From: Crocodylus rhombifer
Taxonomy: Eukaryota > Chordata > Crocodylia > Crocodylidae
Length of the DNA stretch: 64,000 bases
Assembly: GCA_038503035.1 (NCBI GenBank)
Contig: JAVSML010024599.1
Location: 1,448,142 to 1,512,141, forward strand
Direction: 5' to 3'
The position numbers and the translations under genes were made by a program. Shown piece after piece: positions 48,832 through 59,270 of this stretch. The number at the start of each line of letters is the position of its first letter. The stretch's first letter is position 1. The notes under the pieces are model-generated. The model was given only the letters and a program-made list of their open reading frames with translations, was not told the DNA's origin and searched no databases.

Positions 48832-50744
48832 GATTTCATAGATTTCATAGACATTAGGGCTGGAAGGGACCTCAGGAGATCATCAAGTCCAGCCCCCTGC
48901 CCAAAGGGCAGGAAGTCAGCTGGGGTCATAGGATCCCAGCAAGATAAGCATCCAATTTACTCTTGAAGGTGTTCAATGTAGGTGCTTGAACCACCTCCGC
49001 TGGCAGACTGTTCCAGACCTTGGGGGCTCGGACAGTAAAGAAATTCTTCCTTATGTCCAGCCTAAAATGGTCTTGCAGGAGTTTGTGACCGTTCGACCTC
49101 GTCATCCCTTGGGGTGCTCTGGTGAACAAACGTTCCCCCAGATCCTGGTGGTCACCCCTGATAAACTTATAGGTGGCCATCAGACCACCCCTGAGCCTGC
49201 GCTTTTCCAGGCTAAAGAGTCCCATGGCTCTCAGCCTGTCACCGTAAGATCTGTTTTCCTGACCTCTGATCATGCACGTGGCTCTCCTCTGGACTCTCTC
49301 AAGCTTCTCCACATCCTTTTTGAATTGTGGAGCCCAAAAAAGGACGCAGTACTCCAGCTGCGGCCTCACCAAGGCCGAGTACAAGGGGAGAATGACGTCC
49401 CGGGATTTGCTCAAGAAGCATCTATGGATGCAAGCCAGTGTTTTGGTCGCTTTACTAGCTGCAGCATCGCATTGGAGGCTCATGTTCATCTTGTGGTCAA
49501 TGATGACCCCCAAGTCTCTTTCTTCTGTAGTGCTATCCAACATAGCACTGCCGAGCCTATAAGGGTGCTGCGGTTTTTCGTCCCAAGGTGGAGAACCTTG
49601 CATTTTTCGGTGTTAAACACCATCAGGTTCTTGTCCGCCCATTTGCTGAGCTTGTCCAGGTCAGCCTGGATCACCCGCCTATCTTCTGGCGTGGATGCTT
49701 TGCCCCAAAGTTTGGTGTCATCGGCGAACTTGGCCAGTCCACTCCTGACTCCAATGTCCACATCATTAATGAAGATGTTGAACAGGATGGGTCCCAGGAC
49801 AGAGCCTTGAGGGACCCCAGTGGTCACAGGGCACCACAATAAGCAACTGCCATCAATTACAACCCTCTGGGTCTAACCATGGAGCCAGTTTCCCAGCCAG
49901 CGGATCGTGGTGGAGCCAAGGCCACAACTGGGCAGTTTGGCCAAGAGGTGATCATGGGATACCAGATCAAAGGCTTTTTTGAAGTCAAGATATATGACAT
50001 CAATCTCTTCTCCCTTGTCCAGGTGATAGGTCACCTGGTCATAGAAGGAAATGAGATTGGTCAAACAAGACCTACCCGCAACAAACCCGTGCTGGCTATC
50101 CCTTAGGATGTTAGCCTGGGCCAGTCCCTCAAGGATGGCCTCCTTAATAAACTTTTCTAAGATCTTCCTCAGGATAGAAGTCATGCTAATGGGCCTGTAG
50201 TTAGCCGGATCCACTCTCCTCCCTTTCTTGAAGATCGGCACCACATTGGCCTTCTTCCAGTCTTCGGGCACTACACCAGAGCGCCAGGAGTTTTCAAAGA
50301 TCCATGCCAGGGGCTGGGCTATGACGCTCGCCAGCTCCTTGAGTACCCTGGGGTGCAGACTGTCAGGGCCGGCTGACTTGAAGGTATCCAGCTTCTCAAG
50401 GTGTTCCTTCATGAGGTCAGCATTTATGGAGGGTAGGGGATCCCCATCACCCGGATCTCCCTGTCCCATAGCAGGCATGGCCGTCCCATGGGGACTGATG
50501 AAAGACTGACGCAAAGTACCTATTTAATAGGTTGGCTTTTTCCTGGGCGTCAGTTGTCAGTTGCCCCATCTGGTTTAGCAGGGGTCCAACATTGCCCTTG
50601 CTTTTCCTCCGGCTCCCCACATATCTGAAAAAGGACTTTTTGTTGTCCTTGATGCTTGAAGCTAGTTGGAGTTCAGTTGCAGCCTTGGCTTTCCTGGTTT
50701 GCTCCCTGCAGGACCAGACCAGTGCAGAATAATCCTCCTTGGAT
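48832..50744 (-). mobile_element. CR1 LINE copy B, 5'-truncated, relatively intact
   Basis: The plus strand at 48832-48900 shows two copies of TTTCATAGA, then the GGGCTGGAAGGGACCTCAGG block: the reverse complement of a CR1 3' end with its 8-mer microsatellite. From about 50744 down to 48926 the minus strand reads ORF2 from the linker (EDYSALVWSCREQTRKAK) through RT to the C-terminus. The 5' truncation falls exactly where the 3' end of copy C begins. Few lesions compared with copy A indicate a younger insertion. Confidence 0.95.
48926..50740 (-). pseudogene. CR1 ORF2 reverse transcriptase, copy B, few lesions
   Basis: Order on the minus strand: linker (50740-50530, with KDNKKSFFRYVGS and YFASVF), then RT from INADLMKEHLEKLD (about 50430) through PEDWKKANVVPIFKKG, NYRPIS, QHGFVAGRSCLTN and YLDFKKAFD (49966-49992, catalytic Asp). 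After WLGNWLHG an in-frame TAG lies at 49873-49875; the same frame resumes with VTTGVPQGSVLGPILF and FADDTKL (FADD at 49717-49728). A one- or two-base frameshift near 49575-49585 (after LGTKN) moves into the frame that runs to the stop at 48926, with LERVQRRATCMIRG and VWNSLPAEVV. A further frame change lies between YFASVF and INADLM (about 50440-50520). The endonuclease is absent. Confidence 0.92.
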
Positions 50745-51105
50745 TATAGGATCATAGGATTAAGTAGGACTGGAAGGGACCTCATGAGGCCATTTAGTTC
50801 AGCCCCCCATTGAGGGCAGGATTGTTCCTGACTAAGCAACCCAAGTCCTGTTGGTCCAGCCTGCTCTTGAAAATTTCCAGGAATCAAGATTCCACAACTT
50901 GTCTAGGTAGTCTACGCTGCTATTTAACCACCCTCATAATGAGGATCTTTTTTCTAATCTCCAACCTAAACTTCCTCTTCTGCAGTTTGAGGCCATTGCT
51001 CCTAGCCCTGTCCCCTACAGCCACAGAAAAAAGTTTATCTCCATGCTCTTTATTTGTCTTTCAGGTATTTGAACATTGTTATTAAATCCCCTCTCCTGTG
51101 TTAAG
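50745..51105 (-). mobile_element. CR1 LINE copy C, 3' fragment
   Basis: The plus strand starts with ATTATAGGATCATAGGATTA, then GGACTGGAAGGGACCTCATG and a CCCCCCATTGAGGGCAGG block: another CR1 3' end, minus orientation, of a different subfamily from copies A and B. The reverse complement of 50900-51100 gives degraded C-terminal ORF2 sequence with several stops. It is about 360 bp long and older than copy B, whose truncated 5' end abuts it. Confidence 0.85.
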
Positions 51106-51133
51106 ATAAATCAAGCACAAGCTTTTTTTAGTA

Positions 51134-51456
51134 CAGTGGTTCTCAACCTTTTTAGACTTGAGGCACCTCTTCATAGATTTGAGGTAGCTCTCACTGCAAA
51201 GCCAGCTCTTCGCTTTCACTCCTTTTTGACTACAGAAAAACAGTAGAGCAATTCTTCTGTTACAAAGAATTTGGACAGCCCACAACAGGTCAGAATGGCT
51301 TTAACACTATGGATTCCTGTTTGAAAACTCTGTATATATCTTATGAATCTTGTTTGCACACCTAAAAGTCTTAATGTTGTGTGGCACTCCGCAGCACCTT
51401 TGAAAGTCACCCTTAAGGCACCTCAGGTGTCACAGCACCATGGTTGGGAATCACTG
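51134..51456. mobile_element. hAT-type non-autonomous element
   Basis: The left end is CAGTGGTTCTCAACC and the reverse complement of the right end is CAGTGATTCCCAACC, 13 of 15 identical. Flanks TTTTAGTA (51126-51133) and CTTTGGTA (51457-51464) match at 6 of 8 and fit an 8-bp hAT target duplication. The outer parts share GAGGCACCT and AAGGCACCTCAGGTG. The AT-rich interior has no protein capacity. Confidence 0.85.
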
Positions 51457-51464
51457 CTTTGGTA

Positions 51465-51789
51465 CCATTCACTTATCATTACCATATCTTGTATATTTTC
51501 TTCCTTAAATACAATGTAATCCTGAGCATCAGAGCTAAGTAAACTGAAGTCCTGATCCTGTGATCTAATTCTTACCAGTTCCGCTGAGATTAAAGAAGCA
51601 CTATATGGGTTAGATGCTAACTCAGAGCTGGGAAAACCAAAACCACGGTTTGGTTTGCTTCATCATAGAAACAGGGGATAGATAAAGATGAAGATAAACT
51701 GTTAAACTGGAAAAGATGTATTCTCTAGTCCTTGTACATATTTACTTTTTGTTAATGTCAATAGATTAACTAGATAAAAACTACTCTAT
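51465..51789. other. Non-coding spacer
   Basis: AT-rich; nothing recognised. Confidence 0.5.
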
Positions 51790-52048
51790 GGACGCATCTA
51801 CATGTGACATGGCTACGGTGGCGGAGAGTCCACAGGTGTCTACACATGACCAGCAGCTACTTCACTGTAGCAGCACACTCCCTTGTTATAGTGCCCTGCT
51901 ATGGTAAGGTAGCTGCTAAAAATAACTGTGTGCTGCACGTACAATGCAGAATGGATGGTAAATGTGCCATGTATTAGTACTCCCAAAAGAAAGTACTAAA
52001 GCATGGCGCAGTAACCACATTGCCATAATGCAACATGTAGACGTGCCC
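51790..52048. mobile_element. MITE with GGACGCATCTACATGT ends
   Basis: The left end GGACGCATCTACATGT and the reverse complement of the right end (GGGCACGTCTACATGT) match at 13 of 16. TATG flanks both sides and may be a trace of target duplication. The interior carries GTAGCTGCT, GTACTCCC and AGTACTAA motifs like the other copies. About 259 bp, non-coding. Confidence 0.7.
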
Positions 52049-54273
52049 TATGTTAACGTTAGTATCGCTCCTACGGTACAGATCTCATTATGAGAAATAG
52101 ATTGTTGTAGCTTGACCACAAATGATTTAATCCTCTAGGGGTTCTCATTTTATGCTAAGATTTTAATAATATTTTTTGTTGTTGATAATGCAGCAATACC
52201 TAATACTTTACTGTCACGGGCAATAGCAATCTTTGATACATACGAAAACAGGGACCAGATGGTGCACTGGATCAGTCATGGGTTATAAAGCGTTTTCACC
52301 TGAAAGTCAGTGACTTGAATTTAGTCTATCTTGGCAACGGCCAAAGAGCATCTGCTCTGAGCAAGGTTAGATAACACAATGGTAAAAATGCAGGCTGCTG
52401 GAGAACACCACTTCTCTCCTTGCTGTTTGGCCAACATGAGAGATTTTCCTAAAATACCGGAAGCCATTTTAGTGCATCTCAGATTTTAGCCCCATATGTT
52501 TTAGTAAGGTCTGCCAGAAACTTGGAAACATAACAAAAGATTTCTATTTACAGTTTGTTCAATGTATGCCTTTTGTTTGTCTCCACAAACATCAAGTCTG
52601 AAATCTCTTGTCATTTTTTTTGTCATTTTTTTTGAGGCATCTCTTTCCCCTAACCCTCTGGGATGAAGGTTCATGGTTCTACATCACATCTTGGCTTACT
52701 GTAGCACCCAACTTTTCTTTATATCATTCATGATGTTTCTTATTAACAAATGTGCTGTGTATACTAATAAAAGATCCTAAGCAGATACTATATGCTGAGC
52801 ATTTAAAAAGTACTAAATCAACTTATAGAAATAAGATTAATTAACCTAAACCTTATTGTAACCACTACCAAAAAGCAGCAACATATTGTGTTGTAAGTTT
52901 CTTAAAGTAAACTCATATGTTATATTATTTATGCTTACAAATGGCAACATGTAGAGCATATGCATCTGGGCAGGAGTTAAATTAAGTTTCTTTCATGTTA
53001 AGAATGATTGATGGAACAGATAAGAGGGCGCTGCAGAAATCCGAGGATACATTCCAAATAAACTATGCTATACAATTAGCTATAAACCACCATCCGTTGT
53101 ACACCAAGACATTATTTAGAAATGTTATACCATTATCTGCTAGAGAAAGGCAGAATCAATTTAGGTTTTTCAAACATTGCCGAGGCTGGACTGACAATTA
53201 CATATCTTATTATTAAGTGACATTATGTTTTTATAGGGCCTTTGTATCTATGTGCTATCTTTAAAAAGACAGTAACTTTTCTTCAAAAGCAATTTCTTCT
53301 GAGCTAAAGCTTAACATAAAGGATTGGGCTCTGCTTATGAATGGCTGTTTTCCTTCTGTTTTGTCAGATGACCCTTTTGTTATAGAAAGTATAGTATACA
53401 GCAATTTTGTGTCTTCACATGATTTCTTCCACTCTCATTCTTTTTTGTAGACCAAATTTGTAGTCTGCTAACTTGAATTGTGTACTTCAGGCATAGAAAA
53501 ATCCTGAACACCCCTAAAAATGGGCCAAACAATTGTGATTTGGAAAGGAACTACGGCAAATATTTTCCTACTTCTATGTAACTGACTACCATAGCATGAT
53601 TGCACCATTTAGGTATGCACCATTCTTAAGAGAGTTTTTTGGAACTGCTTTGCCTCAGGGAGACCATCAGGAGATAGGCTTGACATAATGACTTGTTTTT
53701 ACACTGTTTGAGGACATGGCTCATTCCTTCTCACAACATAAGCTAGCCACTGGGGTCACTGTACTGTGTGGGTGCAGCCCAAACTCATTCTGTCTACCCA
53801 TCTTGACCCTTTTTGGAGTGCTCTGCACCATGAAAGAACTTCAGATTGAGTTCTGGGTTCCCCAAAACAGAAGCACTGATTTATAAGCAGGTCCTGGAAG
53901 GGGAAAAAGTATCTTACTATCTTTACGCTTACTATACCTCTTTGTAAAGGCCAGGTAGAATTTGTCTCACAATAATTTTATTCTTTGAAAATCAGGTATT
54001 GTAGTAATATTTCAGGGCAATGTGGTGATTGCTCTAAATGAGCCCAGGTATAGCAAAAGGCCCCAATACCACTCAGTAACACACTGCAAAACATATTCTA
54101 TCATATTCACTTAAATTTTGTAATGATTTCACTTTGGCCATGTTCCATTACGTTTATGTGCATTCTCATGAGAATTCATGCAAATGAGCTGTACTTTACA
54201 AGTGTTAGCAGAAGGCGAATTGCTGATTTGCATGTGTGAATATTGCAGACACTATTTACATTGGCATACCTAC
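52049..54273. other. Non-coding stretch, one possible SINE head
   Basis: AT-rich with no recognised gene. The tRNA-like segment at 52257-52330 is listed separately. Confidence 0.5.
52257..52330 (+). repeat. Possible tRNA-derived SINE head
   Basis: TGGTGCACTGGATCAGT resembles an A box, and GTCAGTGACTTGAATTTAG, about 30 bp further on, resembles a degraded B box (the GGTTCGAATCC pattern). The spacing fits a tRNA-like head, but key bases of the B box differ and no cloverleaf could be drawn with confidence. Confidence 0.25.
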
Positions 54274-55550
54274 CATATTTTATAGTGTATAAGTCGACCC
54301 CATATTTCCATACAAAAATGTTATGAGTTTTGCAGATCCAATGTATAAGTCAACCCTGCTTGGTATGAGAGGTGCTGGAAGCCCGGAAAGGCTTGTGGGA
54401 GAAATGAAAGAGCAACCAGTGGTGCCATGCAGTTGTTTGCTGCAGTTCTTTATACCCCTAATTAATTTACAAACCCTAATCTTCACAGGGAGTTTAAGAA
54501 CCTAATCCTACCAAGTATTCTGGTTGTACTATAAATGAATTTCTTTACTAATGTGTTTAATTCTATAATTCTCTGCAAATATTCAATATGTTGATCAGTA
54601 GTGACTGGTCAGATCTGCTACTTGGCCTAATTTTTCTTGTCTAGATAAGAAGGCATTTTTTACACAAGCAGTTATCATATTTCATGGTGTATAAAACAAG
54701 GTTTGAAGCCAAACTACTTCTCTTAAAATTTCCACCTTGACTTATACACTGTCTCCTGCAAGCAGCATTGCCTGGAACCGTGCTGGTGCCCTGCCACATG
54801 GGGAGGTAGCATGTTGGTGGGCTCCCATGAAACTGGATTAGGCCCCAGGGAGCTCAGGCAGCACACGGCCCACTGGCAGCCTGCTTGCCTGGCCCCAGGG
54901 GGGAGGGGGGAGGGACTGGCAGCTCAGGTGCTGCCCAGCCTGGTGGCAGCTCACCCCTTGGCTGTGGGAGAGGGGACAGGCAAGCTCCACCAACAACAGG
55001 ATCGGGCCCCTCACTGCTCCTGCCTTCAGCAGGCTCCTGCAGCTGGCATGATGCCTACAGCTGCCTGGGAAGGTGCTGGCTTGCACCATGGGCAGCACGG
55101 TGTGTTTCCCCCTCTAATATTTGAAGGTAAATATTTTGATTTCAAACCTTGTCTTATACACCATGAAATACAGTAACTGCTTGTGTAAAAAAATGCCTTC
55201 TTATCTAGACAATAAAAATTAGACCAAGTAGCAGATCTGACTGGTTTTTAATGATCAATAAAACTTGAACACATTGAATACTTGCAGAGAATTATAGAAT
55301 TAAACACATTAGTAAACACATTCATTTATAGTACAACCCAAATACTTGGTAGGATTAGGCTCTTAAACCCTCTGTGAAGATAAGGGTTTGTAAATTAACT
55401 AGGGGTATAAAGAAATGCAGCAAACAGCTGCATTGGACCACGGTTGCTGTTTTATTTCAAAAGGCACCATTTCTCTGATCATTTATGAGGGATCAGGGAT
55501 GAGCTCCAGCTGATCAGAGAAGTGGTATCCTGTGAAATAAAAGCAGCAGC
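54274..55550. repeat. Large fold-back structure with ~300-bp inverted arms
   Basis: Left arm 54402-54709 and right arm 55138-55460 are inverted copies with roughly 90% identity by eye; shared phrases include CTATAAATGAAT, TTCTATAATTCTCTGCAA and GTCTAGATAAGAAGGCATTT. The 430-bp spacer has a GC-rich core (54770-55100) bounded by TTCATGGTGTATAA on the left and its complement on the right, so an inner TIR element may lie within the arms. A similar motif, TTTTATAGTGTATAAGTCGA, opens at 54280. A second hairpin, 55446-55481 against 55514-55550, overlaps the right arm. No transposase is visible. Class not assigned. Confidence 0.7.
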
Positions 55551-56252
55551 AAACAGCTGAGTGGTTTATTTTTAATTTGACATATTGCTAACACAAGTGA
55601 TCTGGGTTCTACTATATTACTTTTTCAAACAGAATATACTGCATCTATTTTTACAGAAGGAACATATTATATATATTTGCATAATAGAATATTTAAGAAA
55701 AAAGCCATTCATTCAAAGATGTACTGCAAAGTAGAAAGAGATGCTTAGTAAATCAAATAAATGATATCTTGTGAAATATTTTTGAGTTCTGCTTATGGGA
55801 GGTGGGGCATGGATTGCTGCTTCTGTATATCCACTGTATGCTAGATTTTAGCCCTTTTCCAGGAGAAATTGTGCCCATTGCATACAAGTCTTGGGCATAA
55901 TATGCAGCCTCACTGAGTTTAAAAGTTTGTGCCAGGAAAGTACTCTGGGATATACACCCATTTCACCCAATCTGTAGGTCTTTTTCTGCCTCCAGTAGGG
56001 TATATGACTCATCTATAGGTGAACAAAGGAAAGGTTCTGTTTGTGTTCTGGCACATTATATTTTTTAAGATACTGTATATGCCAAAATAAAGGGGATGAG
56101 TTCCAAATGATTTAAATAAATATTGTATAGGGGAATTTTAATTTAGCAAAAAAGGATACTTTAGGGGGTATTCATATTAAGTCAAGGTAAAGTAGTATCC
56201 AAGCGAAACAGTCTATTTGGTTAGCATGGTTAAGACGTGCCAGTGTTTATGG
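55551..56252. other. Non-coding spacer
   Basis: AT-rich; nothing recognised. Confidence 0.5.
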
Positions 56253-56532
56253 CAGTGATTCTCAACCAGATGCTGGGAGGCCCTGCTTTGCCATAGGATC
56301 CTTTCAAGGGTGCTGCAAGGTAGGAGGAGATAAACAGATCAGCCTAGACTCAGGCTCGTACCTGCCCAGCCTTCCACATCCCTTGCTGTTTATCTCCTCT
56401 CCAAGGAGGTAAGCAATGTAATAAATAAGTTAGCCTTTTAAAGTGAGGTGCTGCTCAAGTCATAAAGGTTATGGAAGGGTGCCTTGAATTGAAGGAGGGG
56501 TGCCTTGAATCTTGAAAGACTGAGAACCATTG
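56253..56532. mobile_element. hAT-type MITE
   Basis: The left end is CAGTGATTCTCAACC and the reverse complement of the right end is CAATGGTTCTCAGTC. An inverted pair GGAGATAAACAG and CTGTTTATCTCC (about 56327-56400) lies inside. The flanking octamers GTTTATGG and CTCCTTGG match at only 4 of 8, so the duplication is not convincing. About 280 bp, non-coding. Confidence 0.65.
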
Positions 56533-56696
56533 CTCCTTGGCCAGCAGCACACAAGGGAGTGATATGGCAACATAATATCCAGACATTTTTGATCCCCTGC
56601 CTGATTAACCAAGCACTCCTTTTACTGGTGGATCAGCCTTCAGCACAAGTCCAGAACTAAGCCCAAACTCATACCTCAGGCACTGCAGGAAAATAC

Positions 56697-57493
56697 TAGG
56701 CCCGTGCAAAGCAGCTAGTATTCACTTCAGATTCAGATTTGGACAATTCAGGAGACAGTGATTCGATTCAGTGATTTGAATCACTGTCCTGAATCAATTT
56801 GGCTGAATCTGATTTGGAGATTTAGCCACAGCTGAATCAGCCAAATATCTGAATCAGACAGGCCCCATCCCCTGCCTACTCTCCCAGCCCAGTCAATGAC
56901 TGCCCCACCCAGCCCCAGCCCCAGCCCCAGCCTCGTGGCACTTTAAAAAAAAAGCCTGGCACTCACCGGCTGCTGCCAGGTGGGGGGGGATCCCAACTGC
57001 CCTCCCACTGCTCCACACTGTGTGGGGGGCTCTGCTCCAAGCCCCCAACCCCCACCCACTCTCCCATCCTCCCCATGGCAGCTCCACCTGGCCCCAGCTC
57101 TCGGTGAATGAGGTTTTTTTTTTCCTTTTTAAAGAACCTGGGAGCTGATGGGGCAACCGTGGGGTTGTCTGGGAGAGTGGGCGGGGTGCTTCAGCAGCCT
57201 GGGGGAGCAGGCAGGGGATGGGGCCTGGCAGGAATCCCCCCATGGTCCCCTCCCTGCTCCTCCAGCTCCTCCTCATCCTACTTACCAGCATGGAGTCTGG
57301 GTCCAGTTCCCTGTAGCAGTAAGCAGGGACTGCCCGAATCTCCAAAGCTTTCTGAATCTTTCCAAATTGATTTGGAGAACTTCGAATTGATTGAGACCTT
57401 CTTATTGGTCTCCTGATTCAATCTGGCTTCAGAGATTTAGCTGCCAAATTGGGCCGAATCTCCTCTGAATTGAATCAGCACCTGAAGCTTCTG
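56697..57493. mobile_element. TAGGGCTGTGCGAA family, copy 2 (longer, GC-rich core)
   Basis: The left end is TAGGCCCGTGCAAAGC. The right subterminal region, reverse-complemented, carries GCTGATTCAATTC, CGGCCCAATTTGG and TCAGGAGACC, as in the element at 33739-34124. Flanks GAAAATAC (56689-56696) and GTAAATAC (57494-57501) match at 7 of 8. The core has a CCCAG tandem (about 56913-56933) and inverted A-rich and T-rich segments near 56942-56955 and 57112-57135. Non-coding; the 150-codon minus-strand frame is low complexity. An 8-bp duplication suggests hAT-type transposition. Confidence 0.75.
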
Positions 57494-58366
57494 GTAAATA
57501 CCTTAACTACTGTGTTCTATATTCTGCGTACTATACATGTAGTACTGGGTGTGTGTCCCTGTGTGTGTCTCTGTGTGTATATAATATGTGGAATATATTT
57601 GTCATATATTGTTAATGTATGATGAGTTTTTTACAAATTGTGTAGTTCAGTTACATAGACCCATTATATTCCCCAGTCTGCAGCAATGTACAGGTCCTGT
57701 ATGCAACTCTCTGTTGCTGTTTACAACATAATTAACTATACAGGTTTTTGATTTTTTTTTTGGTTTTAAAATAATGAAAGAAAATTTAATAAACATGTTG
57801 TCAGAAATGTTTGGAAAGGCTGAATTCTGTGATTAATATCTACGAATCTGTGAATAGCTGCTTGCCAATTTGTTCTGATTGAAATGTTAAAAAGGAAGTT
57901 TCTCATTTTAGACAAAGCAGTTCGTATCTACCCTGTACCCATTCTTCTCTGTAACTGAAATGAAGAGAGTTTCTCCTTTATGAAGAAAATACTATCAAGT
58001 TTCACTATGATGCCGCATTTTGTCATAAGGAATATCGTGCTATCTAATATTCAAAAACACAAGCCATGAGCCCATTAAACAATACTTAGTCATATATTCT
58101 GATAAGGCTGTTCAGTATCAAGGGGTCAAGTGTCCTGAAATTTGAAGGGCTGAATCACAGCTCTGTACACAGCTATCAGCTGGACAGGAAGAGTGTTTCA
58201 CAGTTGAAATTCCATTCTATAGCCAATAGGAGATACCTCCAAGGGACAAGACTGATCTCTCATTCTTTGTCTTCCCTTTCTGTACATCTGGTCTTCAGGT
58301 TTGTTTTTTTCATCCTTTTTCTCCCTTGCTCTACAACAGCTCTCATGGAGACATTGGCAGATCCAA
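57494..58366. other. Non-coding spacer with TG-rich tract
   Basis: AT-rich; an interrupted TG tract lies at about 57549-57580. No gene recognised. Confidence 0.5.
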
Positions 58367-59270
58367 GGTACATACAGACATTTGAGGAGGCTAGATGACA
58401 TTAAAAATGGCTATCCAATCTAACTAAGTTCACCCAGGTGCGGATCCTACATTTAGATCCCTAGTTTGGTGGATCCAAGTGTGAACTGTACAGAAGTTCA
58501 GGAATGTTAGATCAGTCTAAAAAAGTCTGACCTGATCTAAGTTAACTGTACCTCCAAGGCAGTCTAATTTAGATCAGGTTCAGTGAGACAAATCTCACTG
58601 AACTTTTATACAGTTCCCAGTGCAGCTCCAGGGTTGAGAAAGCCCAGTCTCTGGGCTCTGCTTTTCCTACCCTGCATTGGGACTGGACTATTTTTAGCTC
58701 CTTGGCACCTCCTCCAGATGGACAACCCCCGCATGGACTAGCCAATGCCCAACCTGAGACTGCTAAATTTTGCAAGCTGTTCCTGGTGTCAGTTTTACTG
58801 ACATTCACTGGTGCTGGGAGCTAATTGAAGTAAATTAGGGTGAGGGAAGGGGAAGGTGAGATTGAGAGGGGTAGTTTTGCTGGGTGAGGGTATTATTCAT
58901 CTGGGGGCATGAGGGATCAGGGGCCAAATTAGACCCTGGTCCCTGGAGGGGAAGATAGCACCTTATCCCTAAAGTGCCCCCACAGATCCCACTAAACCCT
59001 CCTGGTCCCCCATGGACTCTGCTTGCCCCTCCCATCTCCTGTTTAACCCTCTAAACCCCCACAGACCCCACTTCCCCACCAGGGACCCCGCTTCTCCTCT
59101 GATCTGTCCCATGGAGTCCACTTGCCCCCAGATCCCCACCACAGACTCCATTTGACTTTCTGATTCCCCAAACCCCCTCCTTGTCCCCCTTCCTGACTTA
59201 CCTTAGACTGGGTAGCCATTTTTAACCCAATCTAACTTTGCCCTAGCCTCTCTGAATGTCTGTATATACC
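58367..59270. mobile_element. TIR element with ~60-bp ends, GGTACATACAGACATT
   Basis: The left end begins GGTACATACAGACATT and continues GAGGAGGCTAGATGACATTA and AAAATGGCTATCCAATCTAA. The right end, reverse-complemented, begins GGTATATACAGACATT and continues CAGAGAGGCTAGGGC, then TAAAAATGGCTACCCAGTCTAA, giving about 60 bp of imperfect TIR. The core (58620-59200) is GC-richer and non-coding. No target duplication was identified. Ends resemble those at 17.4 kb and 29.4 kb. Confidence 0.7.

Noticed and set aside
48986..49810. 274-codon plus-strand open frame, the longest in the window
   Set aside because: It lies antisense to the CR1 copy B reverse-transcriptase and C-terminal frames, which carry the real motifs.
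48832..51105. Endogenous retrovirus
   Set aside because: Motif order, the absence of LTRs and the 8-mer 3' microsatellite identify CR1 non-LTR retrotransposons.
52257..52330. Functional tRNA gene
   Set aside because: The B box is degraded and no convincing cloverleaf stems could be drawn; at most a SINE head.
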